A stretch of 32,747 nt of DNA from Longimicrobiales bacterium. GTDB lineage: Bacteria; Gemmatimonadota; Gemmatimonadetes; Longimicrobiales; Gaopeijiaceae. The position numbers were made by a program, and so were the translations under genes. Shown piece by piece: positions 17,327-25,648 of this stretch; position 1 is the stretch's first letter, and each line of letters starts with the position of its first letter. The DNA lies in NCBI GenBank assembly GCA_028278645.1, contig JANQDZ010000049.1, forward strand, positions 1 through 32,747. Reading direction: 5' to 3'. A model generated the notes under the pieces. That model had not been told where the DNA came from, did no database searches, and saw only the letters and a list, made by a program, of their open reading frames with translations.

Positions 17327-18101
17327 CTGTCACTCCTCCCCGGCCGACTCCTCCACCGCTGGGTGCCCCGGACCCCCGGGCCGATCCTGTGGCCGCCCAA
17401 AGAACGCTGGCCAAATGTCGGAAGGGAACGGACATCCCCCGCTTTTTCGCCCGGCCGGCCAGCTGCATCAAACATCCTCCGTCCGCCGACGTTACCAGAT
17501 CAGGGCTTGGGAGCGTGTCCAGCTTCCTGTCGGCCATGGCTGTCGAAACGTGGGGGACTTTGACCGAAAAGACCCCGCCGAACCCGCAGCACTCTTCGGC
17601 TGCTTCCCATTCCATGACCGCCGCCCCGGCCTGCCGCAGGAGTTCCATTGGCTCCTCGCGGACACCCAAAGTCCGCAAGGCATGACACCCGTGGTGATAA
17701 CAGATCCGCTGGCCTTTCAGGCCATCTCCGAGGTCCGTCACCCCTAAAACCCGGACAATAAATTCCGACAGCTCAAATACGCGGCCGGCCAGCTTCGGAT
17801 GAGCTGCCCCGGTTTTCCCTCCGAGAAGGGTTCCGAAGTGGTGCCTGAGCATCCCGGCACAGCTTCCCGAGGGGAGGACGACGTAGTCGGACGAGTCGAA
17901 CACCCGCACCGTGTGGCGAGCGAATTCCCGAGCCTCCTCCATATGACCGGCATTAAAGGCTGGCTGGCCACAGCAGGTTTGCCCTTTGGGGAAGTCCACA
18001 TTCATACCCAGGTGCCGGAGGAGGCGGACACTGTCCGCCACAGATTCGGCAAAGAACTGATCTCCGACACAGGTCGCAAAGAGGGAGACACGCATATCCA
18101 T
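17319..18101 (-). CDS. lutA: Lactate utilisation protein A (CCG-domain heterodisulfide-reductase-like)
   Basis: About 260 residues. Two cysteine-rich CCG domains show KGQTCCGQPAFNAGH and LPSGSCAGML, then CYHHGCHALRTL, EECCGFGGVFSVK and SADGGCLMQ. These are the iron-sulfur-binding segments of the LutA/YkgE/GlpC-like family. The C-terminal 20 residues are Gly/Ser-rich and unusual for the family. Family members usually begin at M-R-V-S-L-F, so ATG 18095 is as likely as ATG 18101; neither has a strong ribosome site. First gene of the lut operon, divergent from the Tat-exported aminotransferase. Confidence 0.93.
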   Translation of the reverse strand: MDMRVSLFATCVGDQFFAESVADSVRLLRHLGMNVDFPKGQTCCGQPAFNAGHMEEAREFARHTVRVFDSSDYVVLPSGSCAGMLRHHFGTLLGGKTGAAHPKLAGRVFELSEFIVRVLGVTDLGDGLKGQRICYHHGCHALRTLGVREEPMELLRQAGAAVMEWEAAEECCGFGGVFSVKVPHVSTAMADRKLDTLPSPDLVTSADGGCLMQLAGRAKKRGMSVPFRHLASVLWAATGSARGSGAPSGGGVGRGGVTGG

Positions 18102-18271
18102 TGATGCCAAGGTAGGAATCAGACACCTCGACTGTCACGGCCCGACGAGACTGCTGGAGGATTTTTTCGGGACGATGAGGAGCCGTTGGACGGGCCAGGG
18201 CACGCGGACGGAAACGGAGGCTGGCCCATGATCGCCCATATCCCGTAGCTTCGGTGCGCGGAGAGGCCACC

Positions 18272-18289
18272 GAACCCTCTGAGGAACGA
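18272..18289 (+). repeat. 18-bp direct repeat copy A in a 5' leader
   Basis: GAACCCTCTGAGGAACGA occurs here, 18 nt before the start of the class V aminotransferase gene, and again exactly at 23342-23359. It contains the near-palindrome CCTC-T-GAGG. In this copy a separate ribosome site (AGGAG) follows it. Confidence 0.7.
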
Positions 18290-18306
18290 AAACCCAGGAG
18301 ACACCA

Positions 18307-19590
18307 GTGAGAACGTTCGAGCGTCGTTCATTCCTGAAAGCTTCCTTTTCCAGCATTGCGGGGGGAGCCCTCCTCACCGACCTGAGCCGGAAACCACTGA
18401 TGGCCCAGGCGAATGAAACCGCCAATGCACTGGAGCAAGAAGGGGACTCCGAAGCTTACTGGGACCTGGTGAAAGCTCAGTTCACCTTCGTTCAGGGCCT
18501 CTACTACTTCAACAACGCCTCGTTGGGCCCCTCTCCAGAGCTTGTCGCCGACGCGACGGAGAACTTCCGCCGCACCCTGGACGGATTCCCCTCTAAGTAC
18601 ATGTGGGGCGGGTGGAACACCGACAAAGAGCACACGCGAGAAAAGGCTGCCCAGGCCGTAGGCGCCAACGCCGAAGAGATCGCCCTTATCCATAACACCA
18701 CAGAGGGGATGAACGTGGTGGCCGCCAGCATGGACCTGAAGCCCGGAGACGAGGTCATCCTGGCGGATCACGAACACACCAGCGGCACCATCCCCTGGAA
18801 GTATTGGCAGGAAACAAAAGGGATCAAGCTGGTAAGACCCACTCTTCCCCTGATCCCCGAATCACCAGGTGAAATCGTCGATGTCTACCGCCGGGCCATA
18901 ACACCCCGGACCAGGGTGATCTCCATGTGCCATATGGTGAACACCAACGGGATGATTCTCCCGGTGAGGGAAGTGGTGGACCTGGCAGCGCCAAGAAACA
19001 TCCTGGTGGCTGTGGACGGAGCACAAACCGCTGGGATGTTCCCCTTCGATCTCCACGAAATGGGTTGCGACTATTACGCCGCGAGCTCCCACAAATGGCT
19101 CTTTTCGCCGAAGGGCGTGGGGGTGTTTTATGTGAAGGAGGAGTCGCAAGAACACCTGCGGCCCTTGATCGTAGCAAACGGCTATGAGGACGAATCGGTG
19201 CGGCGGTTCGAGAACTACAATACTCGGAACCTTCCCGAGCTCCTGGGCCTTGGGGTCGCCATCGATTTCCACAACCTCCTTGGCGCCGAGAGGAAGGGAA
19301 AACGGATCTATGACCTGAAGCATTACTTCAGAGGAAAAATCTCGGACAATCCTGCGTTCAACATCAAAACCCCGGCCCACGATGAGCTCTCATGCGGGAT
19401 CACGACGGTGGAGGTAGTCGGCCACCGGGTGATCCAGGTCGAGCGGACTCTGGCCGAACAGTACAACATCAACGTTCGACCCATGTCCGGCTTCGGCCTC
19501 AATGGGCTCCGGATATCCCTCTCGGTGTTCAACACCAAAGAGGATGTGGACTACCTCGTGGAGGCCTTAGAGGAGATCGCGTCAGGCTGA
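18307..19590 (+). CDS. Tat-exported class V aminotransferase-fold PLP enzyme
   Basis: 427 residues with GTG start and AGGAG 6 nt upstream. The N-terminus ERRSFLKASFSSIAGGALL is a twin-arginine signal, implying folding with PLP in the cytoplasm before export. The catalytic region is class V (isopenicillin N epimerase / cysteine desulfurase-like): YYFNNASLG at the substrate-binding N-terminus, HNTTEGMNVVA for the PLP phosphate, DGAQTAGMFP with the conserved Asp, and SSHKWLFSPKGVG with Schiff-base Lys263. There is no cysteine-desulfurase catalytic Cys loop that I can recognise, so an epimerase, lyase or aminotransferase role on amino acids is more likely. Exact substrate unknown. Divergent from lutA. 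Confidence 0.88.
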   Translation: MRTFERRSFLKASFSSIAGGALLTDLSRKPLMAQANETANALEQEGDSEAYWDLVKAQFTFVQGLYYFNNASLGPSPELVADATENFRRTLDGFPSKYMWGGWNTDKEHTREKAAQAVGANAEEIALIHNTTEGMNVVAASMDLKPGDEVILADHEHTSGTIPWKYWQETKGIKLVRPTLPLIPESPGEIVDVYRRAITPRTRVISMCHMVNTNGMILPVREVVDLAAPRNILVAVDGAQTAGMFPFDLHEMGCDYYAASSHKWLFSPKGVGVFYVKEESQEHLRPLIVANGYEDESVRRFENYNTRNLPELLGLGVAIDFHNLLGAERKGKRIYDLKHYFRGKISDNPAFNIKTPAHDELSCGITTVEVVGHRVIQVERTLAEQYNINVRPMSGFGLNGLRISLSVFNTKEDVDYLVEALEEIASG

Positions 19591-19635
19591 CCACACCCGA
19601 GGTGGCATCGGACCTTCCACCGAACAGCCCGACGG

Positions 19636-19761
19636 TCACCGGCTTGATCGCTCCTTTCGCGGGATCACGACCGTGTGCACCTTGAAGGGCTCGGACTGGG
19701 CGGAAACCGGAATGGCCCCAGCCGCGGCCACAAAACTTAGGAGAAAAGCTCTGAAAACCAT
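19636..19761 (-). pseudogene. 41-codon signal-peptide ORF, probable frameshifted remnant of an exported protein gene
   Basis: ATG at 19759-19761 lies 9 nt after the stop of the LamG-EEP gene, and AGGAGG overlaps that stop. The product starts MVFRAFLLSFVAAAGAIPVS, a convincing signal peptide ending near SAQ, then only SEPFKVHTVVIPRKERSSR and TGA. Restoring one base near 19650 would let the frame continue as AKGAIKPVTVGLFGGRS with codon use like real genes, until it runs antisense into the aminotransferase 3' end. So this is probably the 5' end of a lost exported-protein gene. A genuine secreted micropeptide is the alternative. Confidence 0.45.
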
Positions 19762-19770
19762 GGCTTGGGC

Positions 19771-21714
19771 CTACCTCCTGGTGAAATAGTCCAGATCGAA
19801 CGTGGACAAGATCAAATAATGGTCGGAAGGGAAGCCCCCCTGGCGCGTCGATATCACTGCGGTCGAAGTATTGGAAAGTCCGGTACCCTTGTAGTACAGC
19901 TGGTCGATCCTCCGACCACTGCGGTGAGAGGCTCCGGGGTACTGGTCCACGTCTGGATAAAGGCTCCGGAAACCATCGGTGAACCCCGCTTCCAACAGTG
20001 CTCTGGAGGCTGGACTGTCTCCGCCGTCAGTGTGGGGAACAGCGTTGAAGTCCCCTCCGAACAGGGTCGGGATTTGGTCGGATTCCTGGAACCGATGCTG
20101 ATGGAACTCAAATACCGCAGGGAACTGATCCATCCCATACCAGTTGGACATCACGTACAGGTCCTGCGTGCTGCTGATCGAGACCTTCGTCCCGACATTC
20201 TGGAAGGGTGAATCGTCTTGCACGTACAGGTCTCCGATGGGGAACCGGCTGATCACAGAGATGTTCGAACCCTGGTTCAGGTAATCCCAATCGACGGTGG
20301 TGGCAAAGAAGTACCCAAGCTCCGCGGCGATGAAGTCTCCGGAAGAGTAGGTCTCCTGCATCATGACCACGTCGACCTTTCTCTCCCGAATCATCTCGGC
20401 GATTGCGATCCTGGAATCCCATCCATCCTCCTCGACGGTCCAGTGCTTGCCACCGTGCCAGATATTCCAGGCAGCAGCCGTCAAAGCTTCCAGTTGGTTT
20501 TCCACTTCAGGCCCACTGGGCTCAAAAAACTCTGCGTAGGAGGCCCCGACCTCCTCGGGAGACAGGGCGCGGTCCCAATACCCCAGGTTGTCGATCTCGA
20601 ATTCAGGCGGATAGAGCCTCTCCCGTTCGGCAAACAACTCGGCCGCTTCCTCCCGGATGACAACCTCCCCATCCACTAGGGAATAAACCTTCGAAACCGG
20701 CGCAATCCCTGTGAAGTTCAGATTCTGGTGGACCGTATACGGGTTCGACATCAGTACGGATTCGGCCTCCCGGATGGGCTCCCAATCCACCGTCTCCATA
20801 GCCTCACGGAAGGCGAGGCTGTCCGCGCCCTGACTAGCCGCAGCATCACCCACCTTCCGGTCGAAAACCCTCCTCGGTTCGGAAATCAGTGGAAGAAAGT
20901 CCTCCGGTTGAACAGGGCCAAGATCGAAAGCGTTGAACGCGTCGACCAAGACCTGTAGCTCTTGGGCACCTTTCAAAATGTCAGGCAGGATCCCGGGTCG
21001 GGAATCCACTCCGTCGCCTTCCCACCCCACGACCAGCGGATTCGAGTTGGAGAAGTCGAAACCATCGGAATCGCTTACGTGATAAGAAACCCAGTTCACC
21101 CCATCAAAAAAAAGCCGGACCTCCGCCAAGGCGCTGTTGTGGGTCATGGTGAGCTGATGCCACCGGCCATCGTTCAGAGGCATATGCTGGCCATTGTCCC
21201 GTTCGTAAGTCAGGCGGCGGGAGCCCGACCCAAGGCTCCAAGCCCAGGTCCCGTTCGAGTGATAGAAAACCCAACCCGGCGCCTTCTGGGATTGGAGGCT
21301 GTTATCAGGAAACTCCTTTTGCGAGAGGACCACAAAACGCCTGCCTGCCTCTGCATCGGTTCTCACCCAGAACTGGACCGAGAAATCCTGACCACTGCCA
21401 TTCGGAAGGCCATCGATGTTGTAAGAGACGCTCCCCGACGAGCCTCCCGGCCCGAGCCGGAGAGATTGCCCCTCCAAACCATGAACGAATGCGGTGTTTC
21501 CAGAAATGGCACCCGTGTGGGTGGGGTCGACTTGGCCCTCGGCATCTCCATCGAACCGGAAAAAAGCAACAGGACTGGGCGTGGCCTGGAACTCGCCGGC
21601 GTCAGTGAAGGCTATTCTTTTCGGCCCTCGGTCCACACCGCCAGCCTGGAAGAAATAAACGCCGCCGGTCAGGACGAAGATGCTCAGGAGCACCACCCCA
21701 GGTTTCCTACTCAT
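19771..21714 (-). CDS. Exported LamG-endonuclease/exonuclease/phosphatase (EEP) fusion
   Basis: 647 residues. An N-terminal signal or anchor helix (GVVLLSIFVLTGGVYFF) is followed by a LamG/concanavalin-like domain (about 47-235). The typical closing element of such a domain (EIDNLGYWDRALSPEEV) appears only at about 373-389, so about 135 residues are inserted. The C-terminal EEP domain (about 411-647) has WNIWHGG (Asn416), MQET (Glu454, metal ligand), GGDFNAVP (Asp555, Asn557), RRIDQLYY and the catalytic SDH (630-632). The nuclease/phosphatase residues are intact. Likely an exported phosphodiesterase, phosphatase or DNase held on a carbohydrate by LamG. It lies 47 nt downstream of the M14 lipoprotein on the same strand, probably co-transcribed. 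Confidence 0.87.
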   Translation of the reverse strand: MSRKPGVVLLSIFVLTGGVYFFQAGGVDRGPKRIAFTDAGEFQATPSPVAFFRFDGDAEGQVDPTHTGAISGNTAFVHGLEGQSLRLGPGGSSGSVSYNIDGLPNGSGQDFSVQFWVRTDAEAGRRFVVLSQKEFPDNSLQSQKAPGWVFYHSNGTWAWSLGSGSRRLTYERDNGQHMPLNDGRWHQLTMTHNSALAEVRLFFDGVNWVSYHVSDSDGFDFSNSNPLVVGWEGDGVDSRPGILPDILKGAQELQVLVDAFNAFDLGPVQPEDFLPLISEPRRVFDRKVGDAAASQGADSLAFREAMETVDWEPIREAESVLMSNPYTVHQNLNFTGIAPVSKVYSLVDGEVVIREEAAELFAERERLYPPEFEIDNLGYWDRALSPEEVGASYAEFFEPSGPEVENQLEALTAAAWNIWHGGKHWTVEEDGWDSRIAIAEMIRERKVDVVMMQETYSSGDFIAAELGYFFATTVDWDYLNQGSNISVISRFPIGDLYVQDDSPFQNVGTKVSISSTQDLYVMSNWYGMDQFPAVFEFHQHRFQESDQIPTLFGGDFNAVPHTDGGDSPASRALLEAGFTDGFRSLYPDVDQYPGASHRSGRRIDQLYYKGTGLSNTSTAVISTRQGGFPSDHYLILSTFDLDYFTRR

Positions 21715-21761
21715 AGGATCGACCCTCGTTTAGACAGTCCGGCGGGACTCAATACGTTCCC

Positions 21762-23048
21762 CTACCTCCGCTGCGCCTCCTGCATCAGGACCTCCATGGT
21801 CCCTCTCGCCGCGGTGGTGGCCACCTCACGAATCAGTGCTCGATCAGTTTGATCACCGACCTCATAGATCAAAGCCGGAGCTCCGAATTCGCGATAGAAC
21901 CAGTTCCGAGAAGTGGGAGTGGCGAGCCCACCAGGGGAGTCGTTGACAACGTAGTCCGGGAGATGGGTATCGATGTAATCCAGCCACGGATCGATGATCC
22001 CCGCCGGATCGGTCTCGAGATCCCTCTGCAAGGTGTAGAACACGTCACGTTGGGTTGAGTGGAAGTCCACACCGAACCAGAGTTCGTGGCCCGGATCCGC
22101 CAGAATCTCAGAGTAGGTCTCCCTGACTACACGGGTCTCGGGCTGGTTAAAGGCCACCCAGTCACGATTCAGGTCCACGCCCCCGGTGTTATGGCGCCAA
22201 TGACCCAGGTCTACCCCGTCGGGGTTCACCAGGGGGATCACGTGGACACGGAAATCCTCCCGGAATTCCTGAGCCAAAGGAGAGTCCCCGGCCAGCTCTT
22301 CCACAAAAGCCAGGAGAGCCATGGTGCCGGTGACTTCAGGGGGATGCTGGCGACCGATGATCATGACGTGCTTCGTGGCCGCCGGATCCCCGAACTGCAC
22401 CATGGGCATGGCTCTGCCCCGGCCGGAACGCCCCGCGATCGTCTTCGAGATATGTGGCTCCCGTGCGAGGCTGTCGGTCCAGGAGTTGAAGAAGGACGAG
22501 GTCATCATCTCTTGTCCCGCAACCCATAGGGTGTCGGGTCCCACGCGGAGGCGGAAGGTCGCCTCGTTGGCATTTCGGTCGATGGCCACGTCGGCTGAAT
22601 CCAAAGGTGCCCAGGCTTCCCCACCGCGTCTGGCCTCCGGCCAGTACCGGTGGGAACCGCCTTCATACGTGAGGGTGACCTCGATCCATTTCGCGTCTTC
22701 CGACCAAAGCTTAAAGGCGTACCACGCGCTGTTGTTGACCGGCGAGTTTTCGGGGCGGAGATGAACCACGAACTCCGAGTCTCCCTCCTGCCAAGCATCG
22801 CTGACCCGACCGCCGTCGAGTTCATTGCTGATCCAGACCCCCGATTCGGTGAACCCGATCGTTCGGCGGTGCATGTCTTCGATGGGCCTGGTCTCCGAAA
22901 TGGCCAGGGTGGGGGCATCGGAAGAGGCGGCGGCACGGCCGCCAGCTTGGGGAGGGCCCCCTCCAGGAGCAACTGGGCTCCCAACGGGCCCGGCCGGGGA
23001 GCAGCCTGCGAGGGCAAGAAGTGAAACGCAGAGAGTTCTCTTGTTCAT
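21762..23048 (-). CDS. M14 family zinc carboxypeptidase, lipoprotein
   Basis: 428 residues. The lipobox LALAGC puts the lipidated Cys at 16, followed by a Pro/Gly/Ala-rich linker and an N-terminal beta-domain (about 45-190). The M14 domain then shows GRQHPPEVTG (zinc His235, Glu238), NPDGVDLGHW, GGVDLNRDW (Asn294-Arg295), GVDFHST (zinc His330) and ALIYEVGDQT (catalytic Glu396). This layout (about 140-residue N-domain plus catalytic domain) resembles cytosolic-carboxypeptidase-like M14 proteins. Predicted to remove C-terminal residues from peptides at the envelope. ATG 23048 with GGGAG 5 nt upstream is chosen over longer in-frame starts, because it begins the lipoprotein signal. Confidence 0.9.
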   Translation of the reverse strand: MNKRTLCVSLLALAGCSPAGPVGSPVAPGGGPPQAGGRAAASSDAPTLAISETRPIEDMHRRTIGFTESGVWISNELDGGRVSDAWQEGDSEFVVHLRPENSPVNNSAWYAFKLWSEDAKWIEVTLTYEGGSHRYWPEARRGGEAWAPLDSADVAIDRNANEATFRLRVGPDTLWVAGQEMMTSSFFNSWTDSLAREPHISKTIAGRSGRGRAMPMVQFGDPAATKHVMIIGRQHPPEVTGTMALLAFVEELAGDSPLAQEFREDFRVHVIPLVNPDGVDLGHWRHNTGGVDLNRDWVAFNQPETRVVRETYSEILADPGHELWFGVDFHSTQRDVFYTLQRDLETDPAGIIDPWLDYIDTHLPDYVVNDSPGGLATPTSRNWFYREFGAPALIYEVGDQTDRALIREVATTAARGTMEVLMQEAQRR

Positions 23049-23279
23049 GGGATCTCCCGGGCGTGACGGCCTGATAGGTCGTTGTGGATTGTTCCTTCTC
23101 CGGGTTGGAGTGTAGGGCGGAAGGCACCGGCGAGGAAAGGCCGGGACCAGACCCCAGGTCGACACCCAAGCCTGGATCGGCTTTCGTTCGGCCCTCTTCC
23201 TTTTCAGCACCGGCGATCCGCCCTCCTGGACCGGGCCACACACCAACCGGCCCGGGAGCCACTTGCGATCCAGCTACTG

Positions 23280-23295
23280 TGTGATCAGAATCACA
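23280..23295. promoter_or_regulatory. Crp/Fnr-family operator upstream of the heme-copper operon
   Basis: TGTGATCAGAATCACA is a perfect inverted repeat around a central AGA-type spacer. It matches the Crp consensus TGTGA-N6-TCACA and also the core of Fnr/Dnr sites (TGAT-N4-ATCA). Its centre is about 77 nt before the start codon at 23365. A TAGGTT hexamer at 23317-23322 would place a -10 box so that the site centres near -41.5, the class II activation position; that part is speculative. This is the main feature I see in the 316-nt gene-free stretch 23049-23364. Confidence 0.75.
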
Positions 23296-23341
23296 TAATC
23301 CCACCACAACAACAATTAGGTTCGCTTCGACGCAGCTATTT

Positions 23342-23359
23342 GAACCCTCTGAGGAACGA
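23342..23359 (+). repeat. 18-bp direct repeat copy B in a 5' leader
   Basis: Exact second copy of GAACCCTCTGAGGAACGA (first at 18272-18289). Here the GAGGAA within it lies about 8 nt before the ATG at 23365 and probably serves as the ribosome-binding site. Confidence 0.7.
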
Positions 23360-23364
23360 TTCCC

Positions 23365-23931
23365 ATGGTGGATTCAGCCGTCGTACTCTGGGGCCAGACA
23401 CTGGCCTACACCCTGTACTGCCTGGTCATGATCTCCCTGGTGGGTTGGTTCGGGTACAGGGTCACTAGAGCAACAGAAGGCCCAGGCGTCAGACCCGCTT
23501 ACTTCTACACATTCGTCGGGTTTCTAGCGGTCCTCGGCGTATCCCTTCACATCATCACCTACAACACAATCCCCTGGACTGCCATGGATCTGCACCGGGG
23601 GGACTACACGCCTGACAAGACATTTGAGATCAGGGTGGCGAACCACGAGTTCCAGCTGCCAGCGGAAAGATTGGAGATCGACTGCAGCGAGCTTGTCCTG
23701 TTCGATGTGACATCGGAGGACCTCACCTACGGGTTCGGGGTGTTCCGGCCTGACCACTCAATGGTGTTTCAGATGCAGGTCGTACCGGGACACCGGAACG
23801 ACATCCTCTGGAGATTCGAAGAGGACGGGATCTACACCATTCGGTCCACCGAATACTCAGGGCCGAGGGGGGTGTTCATGATCATGGAAGATGTGGTGGA
23901 GGTCACCGGGTGTGGGGTAGCGGACGCCTGA
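23365..23931 (+). CDS. Heme-copper oxidoreductase subunit II-like protein with CuA ligands lost
   Basis: 188 residues. Two membrane helices (about 13-32 and 47-68) are followed by a periplasmic cupredoxin domain: ANHEFQLPAERLEI, FDVTSEDLTYGFGVF, VVPGHRNDILWRF and IYTIRSTEYSGPRGVFMIM. Aligned to the CuA pattern C-x3-C-x3-H-x2-M, residues are Ser161, Ser165, Gly169 and Met172, and the earlier His (D-V-x-H-S-F) is Tyr122. So the copper site is almost certainly absent, as in quinol-oxidase CyoA. It probably docks the catalytic subunit and may shape quinol access rather than accept electrons from cytochrome c. First gene of a two-gene operon, 31 nt before subunit I. Confidence 0.85.
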   Translation: MVDSAVVLWGQTLAYTLYCLVMISLVGWFGYRVTRATEGPGVRPAYFYTFVGFLAVLGVSLHIITYNTIPWTAMDLHRGDYTPDKTFEIRVANHEFQLPAERLEIDCSELVLFDVTSEDLTYGFGVFRPDHSMVFQMQVVPGHRNDILWRFEEDGIYTIRSTEYSGPRGVFMIMEDVVEVTGCGVADA

Positions 23932-23962
23932 TCCGATTCACGTCAACGACCGAGCGATAATC

Positions 23963-25582
23963 ATGTCTTTCAAAGAGACGTTCATGAAGGGTGAGCAGGG
24001 GCTCTTCAAACCGGACTCCCTTACCCCCATGCAGAAGATCGTCCTCCGATTCGTCGTTGTGGGATTGGTCTTCTATCTGTTTGCCATTGTCGAGGGGATG
24101 ATCATGCGGATGTATCAGATCACCCCTCTCCCCTTCGTCAGCGAGGAGCAGTTCTTCGCCATCCTCACGGCCCACCCCCTGGTGGGCATTTTTGGATCGA
24201 CTTACTCCCTGGTTTGCGGGGCTTTCCTCTTCCTCGTGCCTTACCTCATGAAGAAGCCGCTGTGGAGCATGAAGGCGGCAAACCTCACCTGGATCTTCAT
24301 CGCCGTGGGAACCCTGGTCTTCTGGGCAGCCGGTTTCATTTCCCACTATGCTCCGCTCTACACGCTCTACTGGCCGCTGCCGGCCGACTTCTCACAGTTC
24401 AGCCTTTGGGGCGGCACCATCTTCGTGGTGGGAATCGCTTTGGTGATGGTGGGAAGCGCGCTGTTCGTCATCAACGTGTTCAAGACCATCACCTACACCC
24501 CGGAGGGTTGGGAGAAGCAACCGGCGGGTGCCTTGCTGGGGTCGGCAATCGGCTACAGCGGGTTCAAGAACCTGTTCCGACGACGCAAGGAAGAACACCT
24601 GGTCCCCCTTCCGGTGGCAGCCATCGCCCGTGGCTCTGTGGACATGGCACTGAACACGACGGTCATCCTCTTCACCGGGGTTCTGATCCTCGTGTATATG
24701 GTGGCCGCCATTTTCGGGACCGACCTCTCCCAGACCGCGGTAGACGCACTGCTCTACAAGAACTGGTTCTGGTGGGGTTTGGATCTCATCGCCGATGGCC
24801 TGGTGCTCATCTTTGTAGCCGGCACCTGGTACCTGTTGGCCATGATGATCACCGGCAGGAAGCTCTTCATGCAGAACATCGCTCGTGCGGCGCTTCTGGT
24901 GGAGTTGGTGGTATCCTGGACGGTGTGGTCCCACCACCTTCTCTCGGACCAAGCCCAACCGGCGATCCTCAAAGTGGTCTCGGGAGAGTTGGTCACCGCC
25001 TTCGAGCTCATCACCCAGGGCCTGGCGTTCTTCATCACGTTGGCAACGCTCTGGGCGGCCCGCCCCCTGAAGATGACCAACGAGCTCAAGTTCTTGCTCG
25101 GGGGTCTTCTTGGATTCGCCCTGGCGGTCCCCGCAGGCATCATGCAGGCCGACGTTGGTCTCAACCGGATCCTCCACAACACCCAGTGGATCGTAGGACC
25201 CCACGTTCACGTGGCCGTCCTGGTAGGCCTGACGATGACCCTGTACGCCGCGATCTACATCCTCTTCCCGATCGTCACCAATGGGGCGAAGCTCTACTCC
25301 CAGAAGCTTGCAAACTTCCATTTCTGGGGACACCTCCTTGGCGGGATCGGAATGGGTGCGTTCATGGGAATGGCGGGACTCCAGGGAATGCTGCGACGTT
25401 CCCTCTACGTGGAAGGGGAGTTCGGGATCTACATGATCCTGGCAGGCCTCTCCGGAGCGTTGTTGCTGGCAGCGTTCCTGGCCTTCTTCCTGAACATCGT
25501 CATGAGCATAGGGCTTCAGGGCGTTATCGGGATCTTCATGCCCGCGAAGCTCAAGACGTCCGACATGGTTCCAGCCGAGTAG
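23963..25582 (+). CDS. Heme-copper superfamily subunit I, probable noncanonical nitric oxide reductase
   Basis: 539 residues with 12 or more membrane helices. Ligands read from the sequence: low-spin heme His71 (TAHPLVGIFG) and His416, high-spin heme His414 (VGPHVHVA), and CuB/FeB His324-His325 (WSHHLLSD). The third CuB/FeB ligand position is Asp274 (FWWGLDLIADG), not His. Four residues later, where NorB has Glu and A-type oxidases have the cross-linked Tyr, it has Asp278. Spacing from 274 to 324 (50) and 325 to 414 (89) matches NorB closely. With no active-site Tyr, oxygen reduction by the usual mechanism is unlikely, and NO reduction is the best guess. Its partner lacks CuA, suggesting quinol as donor. 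The Crp/Fnr-type operator upstream fits low-oxygen or NO control. Exact family is not assigned. Confidence 0.85.
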   Translation: MSFKETFMKGEQGLFKPDSLTPMQKIVLRFVVVGLVFYLFAIVEGMIMRMYQITPLPFVSEEQFFAILTAHPLVGIFGSTYSLVCGAFLFLVPYLMKKPLWSMKAANLTWIFIAVGTLVFWAAGFISHYAPLYTLYWPLPADFSQFSLWGGTIFVVGIALVMVGSALFVINVFKTITYTPEGWEKQPAGALLGSAIGYSGFKNLFRRRKEEHLVPLPVAAIARGSVDMALNTTVILFTGVLILVYMVAAIFGTDLSQTAVDALLYKNWFWWGLDLIADGLVLIFVAGTWYLLAMMITGRKLFMQNIARAALLVELVVSWTVWSHHLLSDQAQPAILKVVSGELVTAFELITQGLAFFITLATLWAARPLKMTNELKFLLGGLLGFALAVPAGIMQADVGLNRILHNTQWIVGPHVHVAVLVGLTMTLYAAIYILFPIVTNGAKLYSQKLANFHFWGHLLGGIGMGAFMGMAGLQGMLRRSLYVEGEFGIYMILAGLSGALLLAAFLAFFLNIVMSIGLQGVIGIFMPAKLKTSDMVPAE

Positions 25583-25648
25583 GGGAGAGCCGGCTTAGAA
25601 GAAAACGACGCGTTGGGTGTGGGTGCGTCGGAAGGCGGATAAGAAGGG

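Noticed and set aside
21107-21114. A-run in the LamG-EEP gene as a terminator or slippage site
   Set aside because: It is within an intact coding frame with no hairpin next to it and no downstream frame change.
20962-21852. 296-codon plus-strand open frame
   Set aside because: Antisense to the LamG-EEP gene and the end of the M14 gene, which carry clear domain motifs; no recognisable family in this frame.
23365-25582. Reading the operon as an ordinary cytochrome c oxidase
   Set aside because: CuA ligands are missing in subunit II. Subunit I lacks the GHPEVY-type Tyr motif, with Asp at the CuB ligand position.
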